Below, piece after piece: positions 23,600 to 31,518 of a DNA stretch of 35,550 bases (its first letter is position 1; each line of letters starts with the position of its first letter). The notes below the pieces were generated by a model. It saw nothing but the letters and a program-made list of their open reading frames with translations, had not been told where the DNA came from and ran no database searches. Made by a program: the position numbers and the translations under genes. The DNA lies in the NCBI GenBank assembly GCA_031272345.1, contig JAISTZ010000182.1, positions 1 to 35,550 on the forward strand, in the 5' to 3' direction. Source of the stretch: Spirochaetaceae bacterium. Lineage in GTDB: Bacteria; Spirochaetota; Spirochaetia; Treponematales; Treponemataceae.

Positions 23600-25089
23600 G
23601 GCGGGCCCTCCTCTGGCTGCTCCTGGGGGCGCTCTGCGGTTCCCCTGCCCTGGGGGAAGACTGGGTGCTGGCCGCCAGCGCCTTCGTCACCGGCGAGGGG
23701 GCGTCCAACCCGGCAAAGGCCGCGGCAACGCTGATTCCCCAGGTCATGCTGGACTTTTTCTCCACCGGCATCGACCGCTCGATCCTCCCGGACGAAGCCG
23801 CGGACCGCCTGTTGTACGGTCTGCGGACAAAGCGGCAGGCCCTCTTCCTTGACCTCTCCAAGGCCGTAAAGGACCGGGACAAATTCGTCCTCGGACGTCC
23901 CACCCCGGACTCCCGGAAGTCCCTGAAAACCGCGGAGCAAAAAATTGCGGACATAAAGCAGAGCATCCAGGACAACCTGGCGGAGACGGACAAACTCCTG
24001 GCAGGGGACCCGGACATCAAAACAGGAACCGAGACAATCGCCCTGTGGAAGAACGACTATTCCGCGCTGTACACCCCCCCGGCGGACAAAACCCTGGGGG
24101 CGGCCCTGACGGCGGACAAAATCAGCGGCCTGATTACCGGGGAGATTCACGGGGTAGATGACTTTGCCGTTGTGTCCGCTGCCCTGCACGTAGGTCCCGA
24201 CGGAAGGGCGTCCCCTGGGGTAACGGAGGTGGGGCGGCTTTCCGAGGCCTCCGCCATCGCCCGCCGCCTTGCCTGGGGGCTCTTTTCGGAACTGGTCAAG
24301 ACCCGTCCGGCCTACCTGGAATTCGAGATAGGCCCGGAGCATGTCCGCAGCAACATCGTCATCAGCGTGGACGACATGACCTTTTCGTCCGTGCCGGACA
24401 ACGTGGCTGTCCTGGGGGGAATCCACAGCGTCAGCTTCGCCTCCGAGGGATACCGCACGGAGTCCTTCTCCATGAATTTCGAGGAAAGCAAAACCTACGT
24501 CATCCGCGCCCAAATGACCGAAGCCGCCGCGGAATCCATCACCCTGGCCCTCAAAACCCCCGAGGCGGGCTCCTTCTACATCAACGCAACCGAAGGGGGG
24601 ACGACAACGGCGGACTCCGGAGTCATCACCGTGGAGGTAAAAAATCTGCCCATCTTCGGCAGGTTCGACAGAACCGGCGGGAAGTCCGCGTATTTCTACA
24701 TCCCCCAGGCTTCAAAAAAAACACCGGCGTCCCAACAGCGCTCCTGGGTCGTCAACCCCAAAAGCAAGGACGTGAGCGCCCAAATCGAATTCAGCAGAAA
24801 AATCATGTACGGTTCCTATGCGGCCCTGATAGTGTCCCTGCCGGTGCTTTTCTATACTATGGGTGAATTTGAACAGCGTTCCTACGCCTACAGCCTCATG
24901 GCGGCCAACAACGATTCCATCACCCCGGAGACGGCGAAGAAAATCGTCGACGAGGCGAACCTGTGGTACAACCTGCGGAACGCCGGCATCGGCGTAACGG
25001 CGGTTCTGGGGACCAATTTTCTGGTCCAGTTGATCATCTACCTGGTCCGCGCCAACGGGGCCCTGCCGGAAAAGGCGAAGGTGCGGTGA
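23596..25089 (+). CDS. PEGA-like domain membrane protein, function unknown
   Basis: 497 residues. A signal peptide (MRRALLWLLLGALCGSPALG, then Glu) leads to an extracytoplasmic helical part with charged segments (residues about 70-140), a PEGA-like strand region (about 236-313: NIVISVDDMTFSS...GGIHSVSFASEGYRTESF), and two C-terminal membrane helices (about 403-423 and 463-485). ATG 23596 overlaps the prfB stop as ATGA; longer frames run back into prfB. Overlap with ftsY by 1 nt couples it to targeting of membrane proteins, though this does not prove function. Confidence 0.68.
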   Translation: MRRALLWLLLGALCGSPALGEDWVLAASAFVTGEGASNPAKAAATLIPQVMLDFFSTGIDRSILPDEAADRLLYGLRTKRQALFLDLSKAVKDRDKFVLGRPTPDSRKSLKTAEQKIADIKQSIQDNLAETDKLLAGDPDIKTGTETIALWKNDYSALYTPPADKTLGAALTADKISGLITGEIHGVDDFAVVSAALHVGPDGRASPGVTEVGRLSEASAIARRLAWGLFSELVKTRPAYLEFEIGPEHVRSNIVISVDDMTFSSVPDNVAVLGGIHSVSFASEGYRTESFSMNFEESKTYVIRAQMTEAAAESITLALKTPEAGSFYINATEGGTTTADSGVITVEVKNLPIFGRFDRTGGKSAYFYIPQASKKTPASQQRSWVVNPKSKDVSAQIEFSRKIMYGSYAALIVSLPVLFYTMGEFEQRSYAYSLMAANNDSITPETAKKIVDEANLWYNLRNAGIGVTAVLGTNFLVQLIIYLVRANGALPEKAKVR

Positions 25090-25982
25090 TGGACACAACC
25101 CTCCCCCGGAAGCGATCCTTCGCGGAAAAATTCAAAAGCTTTTTTTCGGGTTCAAAAAAGGCAGCGTTCAACGGCGAGTTCTTCGACGACTGCTGCGACG
25201 CCCTCATCGAGGGGGACATCGGCCCCAAAACCGCCCTGGGCCTGATAGAGGCGGTGCAAAAAAACGCGGGGCGCTTCCAGAGCGAACAGGACGTGCTCCT
25301 GGCCCTCAAGTCCCTCCTGGTCACCCTGGTGCGGCCCGTTGATTTTGTGGTTGAGCCGGGAAAGACCACGGTTTTCCTCGTGCTCGGGGTGAACGGCGCG
25401 GGAAAGACAACCACGATCGCAAAGCTCGCGGGGAAGTACCGGGCCGCCGGGCTTGACCCCGTGATTGCCGCATCGGACACCTTCCGGGCCGCGGCCATCG
25501 ACCAGCTCAAAATCCACGGGGAGCGCCTGGGGGTGCGGGTGGTGGCCCACCAGAACGGCGCCGACCCCGGGGCCGTGATTTTTGACGCCGCCGCCGCGGT
25601 TGCAGCCAGGGGGGGGGGCCTGGTGCTGGCGGACACCGCCGGGCGGCTCCACAACAAGGAGAACCTCCTCAGGGAGCTGCAAAAGATCGACCGGATCTGC
25701 GCGTCCAAGGCGGACGAAGGGCGCTACAAAAAAATTCTCGTCATAGACGCCACCACGGGGCAGAACGCCTTCCGCCAGGCGGAGACCTTTCACCAGGCCC
25801 TGGGGGTGGACGGCCTGGTTCTTACAAAGTGGGATTCAACCTCCAAGGGGGGCGCCCTCTTCCCCATCGGCAAGGAGCTCGGCATCCCCGTGTTCCGGGT
25901 GTGCTTCGGCGAGGGGTATGACGACATCGCCCCCTTCGACCCGGAAGCTTACGCCGATGAATTTTTGGGGCTCAGCGGATGA
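25089..25982 (+). CDS. ftsY: Signal recognition particle receptor FtsY
   Basis: 297 residues; the SRP receptor GTPase at the inner membrane, lacking the long acidic A domain of the E. coli protein. N domain (about 1-90) is followed by G domain motifs: GVNGAGKTTT (P-loop), SDTFRAAA, LADTAGR and TKWDSTSKGG (G4; TKLDGT in most homologues, so slightly divergent). ATG 25089 overlaps the previous stop by 1 nt. The 3' end overlaps the next gene as ATGA. Partner is Ffh, not in this window. Confidence 0.96.
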   Translation: MDTTLPRKRSFAEKFKSFFSGSKKAAFNGEFFDDCCDALIEGDIGPKTALGLIEAVQKNAGRFQSEQDVLLALKSLLVTLVRPVDFVVEPGKTTVFLVLGVNGAGKTTTIAKLAGKYRAAGLDPVIAASDTFRAAAIDQLKIHGERLGVRVVAHQNGADPGAVIFDAAAAVAARGGGLVLADTAGRLHNKENLLRELQKIDRICASKADEGRYKKILVIDATTGQNAFRQAETFHQALGVDGLVLTKWDSTSKGGALFPIGKELGIPVFRVCFGEGYDDIAPFDPEAYADEFLGLSG

Positions 25983-26908
25983 AACGGCGCCGCAGGATTT
26001 TCCGCGCTTCCGCACAATTTCTGCCGGGCCTGTTGTTTTGCCTGTGCGTCCTCTTGGGGAGCGCCCAGGAAGAACATGACGAAGAGGGGGCGTCCTTTTT
26101 TGTGGAACCCGCCGGGGAACAGCCCCAGGGGGAAATCCTCCTCGACGCCCGGGGCTCCCTTGCGGGGTTCTTTGAGGACGGGGACGGCCTGTTCATGCTG
26201 TCACCCCTGGGAGGTCAAAATTCCCCTGCCCTGAACACGATTTCCAGTGGGGAAACCCGGTTCACCCACAGTAAATACGACGGCTCCATCAGGGTCGTCT
26301 CCAAGATGGTGTGGCAAAAAAAAGACGGCCCAAGCGAGCCCCTCAGCCGCACCGAATACCGCTACAAAGACGAAAGCGCAAAGACCCCCGAAACCCAGGA
26401 GACCGTCTCGTTCCTGGACGGGGGGCGTGAAAAAATCTACTTCACCGAAGGGGGCCTTCCGCGCCTGGTGCGGCGTTACAAAACCGAAAAAATTGAAAAA
26501 CCCGCGGACAGCAAGGGTGACGAAGAAGGCGCGGGCGGCGAGAAGGGCGAAGAATCCGGGGAAGGTGAGGGGCCGCCGATTCTCCTGTCCGAGACCCAAT
26601 ACCTCTACGACGGCGAAAATCGGGTCGAAAGGAAGACGGCCAGATTCTTTGACCCGGAGGACGGCGCGCGGGTGACCCGCACGGAAACGACCCGCTACGG
26701 GTACACGGAATTTTCCGAAGACCCGGACACGGAGTTTTTCCGGGACGGAAAACTTGCCGCACGGATCGTCCACGGCCCGGAGGGGGAGCGCACGGAGACC
26801 CGATTCCTGCCGGGGGAGTATTCCGTGGAGAGCATCTACCAGAACGGCGTCCTTGCCGGGGAGCGGTTCCTCCTGGGGGACAGGGAATTACGGAGGCACG
26901 ATTACTGA
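25979..26908 (+). CDS. Secreted protein of unknown function between ftsY and lolC
   Basis: 309 residues. Basic N-terminus MKRRRRIFRAS and a hydrophobic segment (about 12-28) ending near GSAQ make a signal peptide likely, without a lipobox. The mature part is hydrophilic with repeated strand-like pieces in which tyrosine and charged residues alternate (RTEYRYKDES, ETQYLYDGENRVERK, ETTRYGYTEFSE) and an acidic Gly/Glu/Lys linker (about residues 172-200). The pattern resembles YD/MORN-antitoxin-like repeats but no family is certain. Coupled 4 nt to ftsY and 1 nt to lolC, suggesting a role with lipoprotein or envelope export. Confidence 0.62.
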   Translation: MKRRRRIFRASAQFLPGLLFCLCVLLGSAQEEHDEEGASFFVEPAGEQPQGEILLDARGSLAGFFEDGDGLFMLSPLGGQNSPALNTISSGETRFTHSKYDGSIRVVSKMVWQKKDGPSEPLSRTEYRYKDESAKTPETQETVSFLDGGREKIYFTEGGLPRLVRRYKTEKIEKPADSKGDEEGAGGEKGEESGEGEGPPILLSETQYLYDGENRVERKTARFFDPEDGARVTRTETTRYGYTEFSEDPDTEFFRDGKLAARIVHGPEGERTETRFLPGEYSVESIYQNGVLAGERFLLGDRELRRHDY

Positions 26909-28302
26909 TGAAAGGCCCGGCCCGCTTTATGAGTCCCATGAATTTCCGGTGGATATTCTTTGTGTCCCGCCGCTTTTCCCGGGTCGACAGGAGGTCCCGC
27001 TCGGCGGCCACGGGCCTGCTCTCGTCCCTGGGCATCTGCTTCGGCGTGATGACCCTGATTGTCACCCTCTCGGTGATGAACGGGTTCCAGCGCTCCTACA
27101 TCGACAGCATCATGGAGATAAGCTCCTCCCACATCCGCTACAGGGCCCCCTTCCCGGCGGGGGACGCAACGGAGGCGCTCCTTTCCGGCGTGGAAGCCCA
27201 GTGCCTGGGGGACCCCTCGGTCATCGCGGCGACGCCCTTCCTGGAAGCCCAAACCCTGATGACCGGCGTGTCGGCCCCGGGCAAGGGAGCCCGGGAACAG
27301 GCGGCGCGGATCAGGGCGGTCCCCGGGGACATCACCCGGCGGGACAGGGGCTTCGCCTCGGAGGTCCGCATCATCCGGGGGAGCTTCAGCCTGGGGGAGC
27401 CCCAGTCGATCGTGCTGGGGAGCGCCCTGGCCCGGTCCCTGGGGGTGTCCGTGGGGGGGCAGGTGAATCTCCTGGCCCTCTCCGGGGGCGAAGACGTGGC
27501 CCTCCTTTCGGGGAACCGGCTCTTCACCGTAACGGGGGTCTTCCATTCGGGCTATGCGGACATCAACTCGGCCTACGCCTTCATCTCCCTGGAGGACGGC
27601 CTGGCTGCCCTGGGGGAGTCCACCCCGGTCATGTTCAGCATCAAACTCAGGAACCCCGACAGGGCGGCCTTCGTCCTCAGGGCTCTCCAGGCAAAAATGG
27701 GCGGCGCCATCGTTGAGGAAAACGGCGCCCCCCCGCAAGGCCAGGGGACCGGCGGGGTCTGGGAGGCCTGGCGGCACTACAACCGGGCCTTCTTCGGGGC
27801 CCTCAGGGTAGAAAAAAACATCCTCATGCTCCTGGTGGTCATCATTTTTGTGGTGGTCGGGGTGAACATCTACAACGGCATGAGGCGGATGGTCTTTGAG
27901 CGCCGGGCGGAAATCGCCGTGTTCTCGGCCCTGGGGGGCCGGAAGGACGACATCCAGTCCGTGTTCGTGCTCCGGGGGCTCCTCACGGGGCTCATGGGCG
28001 CGATTCCGGGGCTCATCCTGGGGCTCCTGATTTGCGTACAGATCGACGGGGTGTTCATGCTGATTTCGGCGGTGCAGTACCGGCTGTCCCTCTTTGCCGC
28101 CATGCTCGTGGATCCCCAGAGGGCCCTGCTGCTCCGGGAGAACCCCATGTACACGGTGTTCGCTTCGATTCCCGCACGGGTCTTTCCCCATGAGGCCCTG
28201 GCGACAACCCTTTTCGGCTTTCTTTCGGCCCTGTTCGCGTCCTGGGCGGCGAGCAGGCAGCTCTTTTCTCTAAAAATTGCGGAGGTCCTGCGGGATGAAT
28301 GA
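26908..28302 (+). CDS. Lipoprotein-releasing ABC transporter permease (LolC/E-like)
   Basis: 464 residues. First membrane helix about 32-58, long MacB-like periplasmic domain, then three C-terminal helices of the FtsX-like permease core (FGALRVEKNILMLLVVIIFVV; EIAVFSALGGRK; LTGLMGAIPGLILGLL). The opening MNFRWIFFVSRRFS...SAATGLLSSLGICFGVMTLIVTLSVMNGF is typical of LolC/LolE. It acts with LolD to extract lipoproteins from the inner membrane. ATG 26908 shares one base with the upstream TGA. Confidence 0.9.
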   Translation: MKGPARFMSPMNFRWIFFVSRRFSRVDRRSRSAATGLLSSLGICFGVMTLIVTLSVMNGFQRSYIDSIMEISSSHIRYRAPFPAGDATEALLSGVEAQCLGDPSVIAATPFLEAQTLMTGVSAPGKGAREQAARIRAVPGDITRRDRGFASEVRIIRGSFSLGEPQSIVLGSALARSLGVSVGGQVNLLALSGGEDVALLSGNRLFTVTGVFHSGYADINSAYAFISLEDGLAALGESTPVMFSIKLRNPDRAAFVLRALQAKMGGAIVEENGAPPQGQGTGGVWEAWRHYNRAFFGALRVEKNILMLLVVIIFVVVGVNIYNGMRRMVFERRAEIAVFSALGGRKDDIQSVFVLRGLLTGLMGAIPGLILGLLICVQIDGVFMLISAVQYRLSLFAAMLVDPQRALLLRENPMYTVFASIPARVFPHEALATTLFGFLSALFASWAASRQLFSLKIAEVLRDE

Positions 28303-28993
28303 CACAAACGAAACGGTCCTGCGAATACGGGGGCTTGAAAAAACCTTTGACACCGGTGCGGACAGGCTGACCATCATAAAAGACCTGGACCTGACCGCCC
28401 CGGAGGGGGCCCAGGTGGCGATTGTGGGCGAAAGCGGGAGCGGCAAGAGCACCCTCCTCAACATCATCGCCGGCCTGGACACGCCCACCAGGGGGGAGAT
28501 CCTCGTGGGGGGCCGGGACATCACCTCCCTCCCCGAGGACGGCCTGGCCCGGTTCCGATCGAAATTCCTGGGGCTTATCTTCCAGTTCCACTACCTGTTG
28601 CAGGATTTTTCCGCCCTGGAAAACGTGTACCTTCCGGCGTTCATGGCCGGGGAGGGGCGGAAGAGCGCCCTGGAGCGGGCAAAGACCTGCCTCGAAGCGG
28701 TGGGCATGGGCCACAGGATGAACCACATGCCCTCGGAGCTCTCCGGGGGGGAGCGCCAGCGGGTGAGCGTGGCCCGGTCCCTCATCAACGACCCCCGGCT
28801 GATTCTTGCGGACGAACCCACGGGCAACCTCGACCCGGCCAACGCCGCTATGATCGGGGAGCTGCTCTTCTCCCTGGCGGGGTCCTACAAGAAGACCCTC
28901 CTCCTGGTGACCCACGACATGGAACTGGCCGGCAGGGCCCACATCCGCTACCGCCTCAAGGAGGGCAAGCTGCAAGAGGAGCCCCTCCGGTGA
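28295..28993 (+). CDS. lolD: Lipoprotein-releasing ABC transporter ATP-binding protein LolD
   Basis: 232 residues. Walker A GESGSGKST, signature LSGGERQRV, Walker B LILADEPTGNLD and the QFHYLLQDF Q-loop are characteristic of the LolD/MacB-type ATPases. The start ATG 28295 overlaps the permease by 8 nt, with GGAGG at 28281-28285. It sits between two permeases, the standard LolC-LolD-LolE order. Confidence 0.93.
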   Translation: MNDTNETVLRIRGLEKTFDTGADRLTIIKDLDLTAPEGAQVAIVGESGSGKSTLLNIIAGLDTPTRGEILVGGRDITSLPEDGLARFRSKFLGLIFQFHYLLQDFSALENVYLPAFMAGEGRKSALERAKTCLEAVGMGHRMNHMPSELSGGERQRVSVARSLINDPRLILADEPTGNLDPANAAMIGELLFSLAGSYKKTLLLVTHDMELAGRAHIRYRLKEGKLQEEPLR

Positions 28994-30306
28994 AGCCCGC
29001 GTCGTCAATCTTTTTTGCCTTCAAACTCATCCTGCCCAGGCGGGCGGCCTCATCGGGGGGGCGGAAGAGCCTCTTCGGGGCGGTGGCGTGTATCGCCCTG
29101 AGCCTGGTGCCCCTGGTGGTGGTGCTCACCGTGTCGGACGGCATGATAAGCGGCATTACCCGGCGGATGATCGGGCTTTCGAGCTACCACCTCCGGGTCT
29201 ATCCCCCCCAGGACCAGGGGGTTCCCGCGGAGCTCCTCCGGGAGAGCGCGGCGGTCCTCGCGGGCGTGGAGGGCGTAACCGGGGCGTACCCGGAAAAGCA
29301 GGGCATCGGCCTTGCGGCGGGGAAGGGCGGACGTCTTGGGGTGACGATTCGGGCGGTCGTGCCGGAGCTTTTTTCCGCCAACAGCGACTTTTCCACCCTC
29401 TTCTCGGTGACCGACGGGCAGTTGACCCTGGAAGGGACGAACCGGGCCCTCATCGGCAGCAAAATCGCCGAGGACCTGGGCCTCCGCGCCGGGGACTCCC
29501 TCCGGCTGATAACCCTGAGAACCGGCGCATCGGGCGCTCCGATCCCCCGGTCGTCCCTCTTCACCGTTGCCGGGGTGATTTCGTCGGGCTACCAGGAGCT
29601 CGATTCCCTGTGGGTCTTCGTGTCCCTGGATTCCGGGGACCTGCTCCAGGGGGCCTCATCCCTGTCGTTCATCGGCCTCACGGGCGGCGACCCCTTTTCA
29701 AAAAAACTCGCCCTCACCGCCTGGGAGCTGTCGTCCCTGCTGCCGCGAGAATACACGGTGTATTCATGGGAGGAACTCAACGCGGCCTGGTACGAAAACT
29801 TCGCGTCCACCAAGACCATGCTCCTGTGCATCATGATTCTGATCGTGCTGGTGGCGTCGGTGAACATTTCCTCCGCCCTGGTGATTCTGGCGATTGAGCG
29901 CCGGCGGGAAATCGCCATCCTCAAGAGCCTGGGGGCCACCTCCGGGGGGGTGTCCTTCGCGTTCCTCCTGGCGGGCATATCCGCCGGAGCCGCGGGCGTG
30001 GCCCTGGGGATTCCCCTGGGGCTCCTCTGCGCGGTCAACGTGAACGGGATCATCGGCTTCATGGAAAAGGTCGTGAATCTGGCGGCAAAATTCGCGTACA
30101 TCCTGGCGGGGCCCCAGGGGAATTTCTTCATCCCCCTGCACCTCCTCGACCCGGCGTACTACCTGGAGCATATCCCCGTGGTGCTCCCCTTCGGGTCCCT
30201 GTTTTTTATCGTGTGCGGGACTCTGGTGCTCTCCGCCCTGGCTGCGGTGTTCCCGAGCATCCGGGCGGGCAGGGAAAAGCCCATCGACACCCTGAGGCGT
30301 ATCTGA
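28990..30306 (+). CDS. Lipoprotein-releasing ABC transporter permease (second LolC/E-like)
   Basis: 438 residues starting at GTG 28990, overlapping lolD as GTGA. N-terminal helix (about 29-50), MacB-like periplasmic domain, then FtsX-like core with ILVASVNISSALVILAIERRREIAILKSLGA and C-terminal helices. Only moderate similarity to the first permease, so a heterodimer LolC-LolE is likely. It is the last gene of the seven-gene prfB operon; the 44 nt beyond hold only a weak AAAACC/GGTTTT hairpin before the next promoter. Confidence 0.9.
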   Translation: MKPASSIFFAFKLILPRRAASSGGRKSLFGAVACIALSLVPLVVVLTVSDGMISGITRRMIGLSSYHLRVYPPQDQGVPAELLRESAAVLAGVEGVTGAYPEKQGIGLAAGKGGRLGVTIRAVVPELFSANSDFSTLFSVTDGQLTLEGTNRALIGSKIAEDLGLRAGDSLRLITLRTGASGAPIPRSSLFTVAGVISSGYQELDSLWVFVSLDSGDLLQGASSLSFIGLTGGDPFSKKLALTAWELSSLLPREYTVYSWEELNAAWYENFASTKTMLLCIMILIVLVASVNISSALVILAIERRREIAILKSLGATSGGVSFAFLLAGISAGAAGVALGIPLGLLCAVNVNGIIGFMEKVVNLAAKFAYILAGPQGNFFIPLHLLDPAYYLEHIPVVLPFGSLFFIVCGTLVLSALAAVFPSIRAGREKPIDTLRRI

Positions 30307-30350
30307 CATCACCTCAAAAAACCATGCCGCGGGTTTTTAAAATGTCTTCA

Positions 30351-30379
30351 TTGACTCGGGTTTTGAAAAAAAATAAGAT
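30351..30379 (+). promoter_or_regulatory. Sigma-70 promoter of the 4-hydroxybutyrate dehydrogenase gene
   Basis: -35 TTGACT (30351-30356), 17-nt spacer ending in an A-run, -10 TAAGAT (30374-30379). Expected start about 30386, 14 nt before ATG 30400, with AAAGGAG as ribosome-binding site. Confidence 0.65.
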
Positions 30380-30399
30380 ATGACAAAAGGAGACCAGCG

Positions 30400-31512
30400 A
30401 TGAAAGAACTGACCGTCAGGCCCGACATTTACCGGTTTGAACAATGCGAGGATTTTGCCGCGCAATTTGCCCTCGGCAAGGACGACCTCATCATCACCAA
30501 CGAATATATTTTTGAACCCTATTTCGGTTCCCTCCATCTGCCCAGTCAAATCATCCACCTGGAAAAATACGGCACGGGGGAACCCACCGACGACATGGTG
30601 GAGGCGTTGTACCGGGACATAACCAGGCCGTATACACGGGTTGTCGCCATTGGCGGCGGAACCGTGCTCGATGTGGGAAAGGTGTTTTCCCTCAAGAATA
30701 TCCATCCGGTTTTAAAACTCTACGACAACATGGACAACCTTGAGCGGGAAAAAAAGCTGGTCCTTGTGCCCACCACCTGCGGAACCGGCAGCGAAGTCAC
30801 CAACATAGCGATTCTCTCGCTCGTTTCCTTGGGGACAAAGAAGGGGCTGGCGGTGGATTGCCTCTATGCGGATCAAGCGGTGTTGATTCCCCGGCTTTTG
30901 GAGAAACTGCCCTTCAAGGTGTTTGCCGCAAGCTCAATTGACGCGCTGATTCATTCGGTGGAGTCAAGTCTGTCCCCAAAACGGAACGGCACAACCCTCC
31001 TGTTCGGCTACAGGGCAATAGAAATCATTTTGAACGGATACAGGGAGATAGCAAAAAATGGGCCGGACGCCAGGTTCTCCCTGCTGCCGGAATTTCTCCG
31101 CGCAAGCAACTATGCGGGAATCGCCTTCGGCAACGCAGGCTGCGCGGCCGTCCATGCCCTGAGTTATCCCCTGGGGGCCGCCTACCGTGTGCCCCACGGG
31201 GAGTCAAACTATGCGGTGTTCATCGGGGTTATGAAAAACTACATGGAGCTCAAACGTGACGGCCCCATCGACAGGTTGAACACCTATATGGCGGCGTTGC
31301 TCGGCTGCAAAAAAACCGCTGTGTACGGGGAACTGGAAAAGCTTTTGAGTCACCTTATAGAACGGAAGCCCCTTTCCGCCTACGGAGTCACCCGGGACGA
31401 AATCGTCACGTTTACGGATTCCGTGTTGGCAAACCAGCAGCGGTTGCTCGCGAACAACTTCGTCCCCCTGGACAGGGACAGAATCCTCAAGATTTACCGG
31501 GAACTTTATTGA
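30400..31512 (+). CDS. 4hbD: Iron-dependent alcohol dehydrogenase, 4-hydroxybutyrate dehydrogenase-like
   Basis: 370 residues of the iron-containing ADH family. NAD(P)-binding GGGTVLDVGK and VPTTCGTGSEVTN; metal ligands in DALIHSVES and AVHALSYPLGAAYRVPHGESN. End-to-end it resembles, by memory, the clostridial succinic-semialdehyde-reducing 4-hydroxybutyrate dehydrogenase, including EKYGTGEPTDDM, SNYAGIAFGNAGC and LIERKPLSAYG. It would interconvert 4-hydroxybutyrate and succinate semialdehyde. No partner genes for a complete 4-hydroxybutyrate route are nearby. It converges on the alkyl-DHAP synthase gene with a 6-nt gap. Confidence 0.85.
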   Translation: MKELTVRPDIYRFEQCEDFAAQFALGKDDLIITNEYIFEPYFGSLHLPSQIIHLEKYGTGEPTDDMVEALYRDITRPYTRVVAIGGGTVLDVGKVFSLKNIHPVLKLYDNMDNLEREKKLVLVPTTCGTGSEVTNIAILSLVSLGTKKGLAVDCLYADQAVLIPRLLEKLPFKVFAASSIDALIHSVESSLSPKRNGTTLLFGYRAIEIILNGYREIAKNGPDARFSLLPEFLRASNYAGIAFGNAGCAAVHALSYPLGAAYRVPHGESNYAVFIGVMKNYMELKRDGPIDRLNTYMAALLGCKKTAVYGELEKLLSHLIERKPLSAYGVTRDEIVTFTDSVLANQQRLLANNFVPLDRDRILKIYRELY

Positions 31513-31518
31513 GGGAAT

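Noticed and set aside
26902..28191. Long minus-strand frame opposite lolC
   Set aside because: Composition (His, Asp, Gln, Gly, Pro) is typical of reverse complements of high-GC genes; no domain seen.
30312..30338. Terminator after the lol operon
   Set aside because: Only a weak AAAACC/GGTTTT stem; not convincing enough to list as a terminator.
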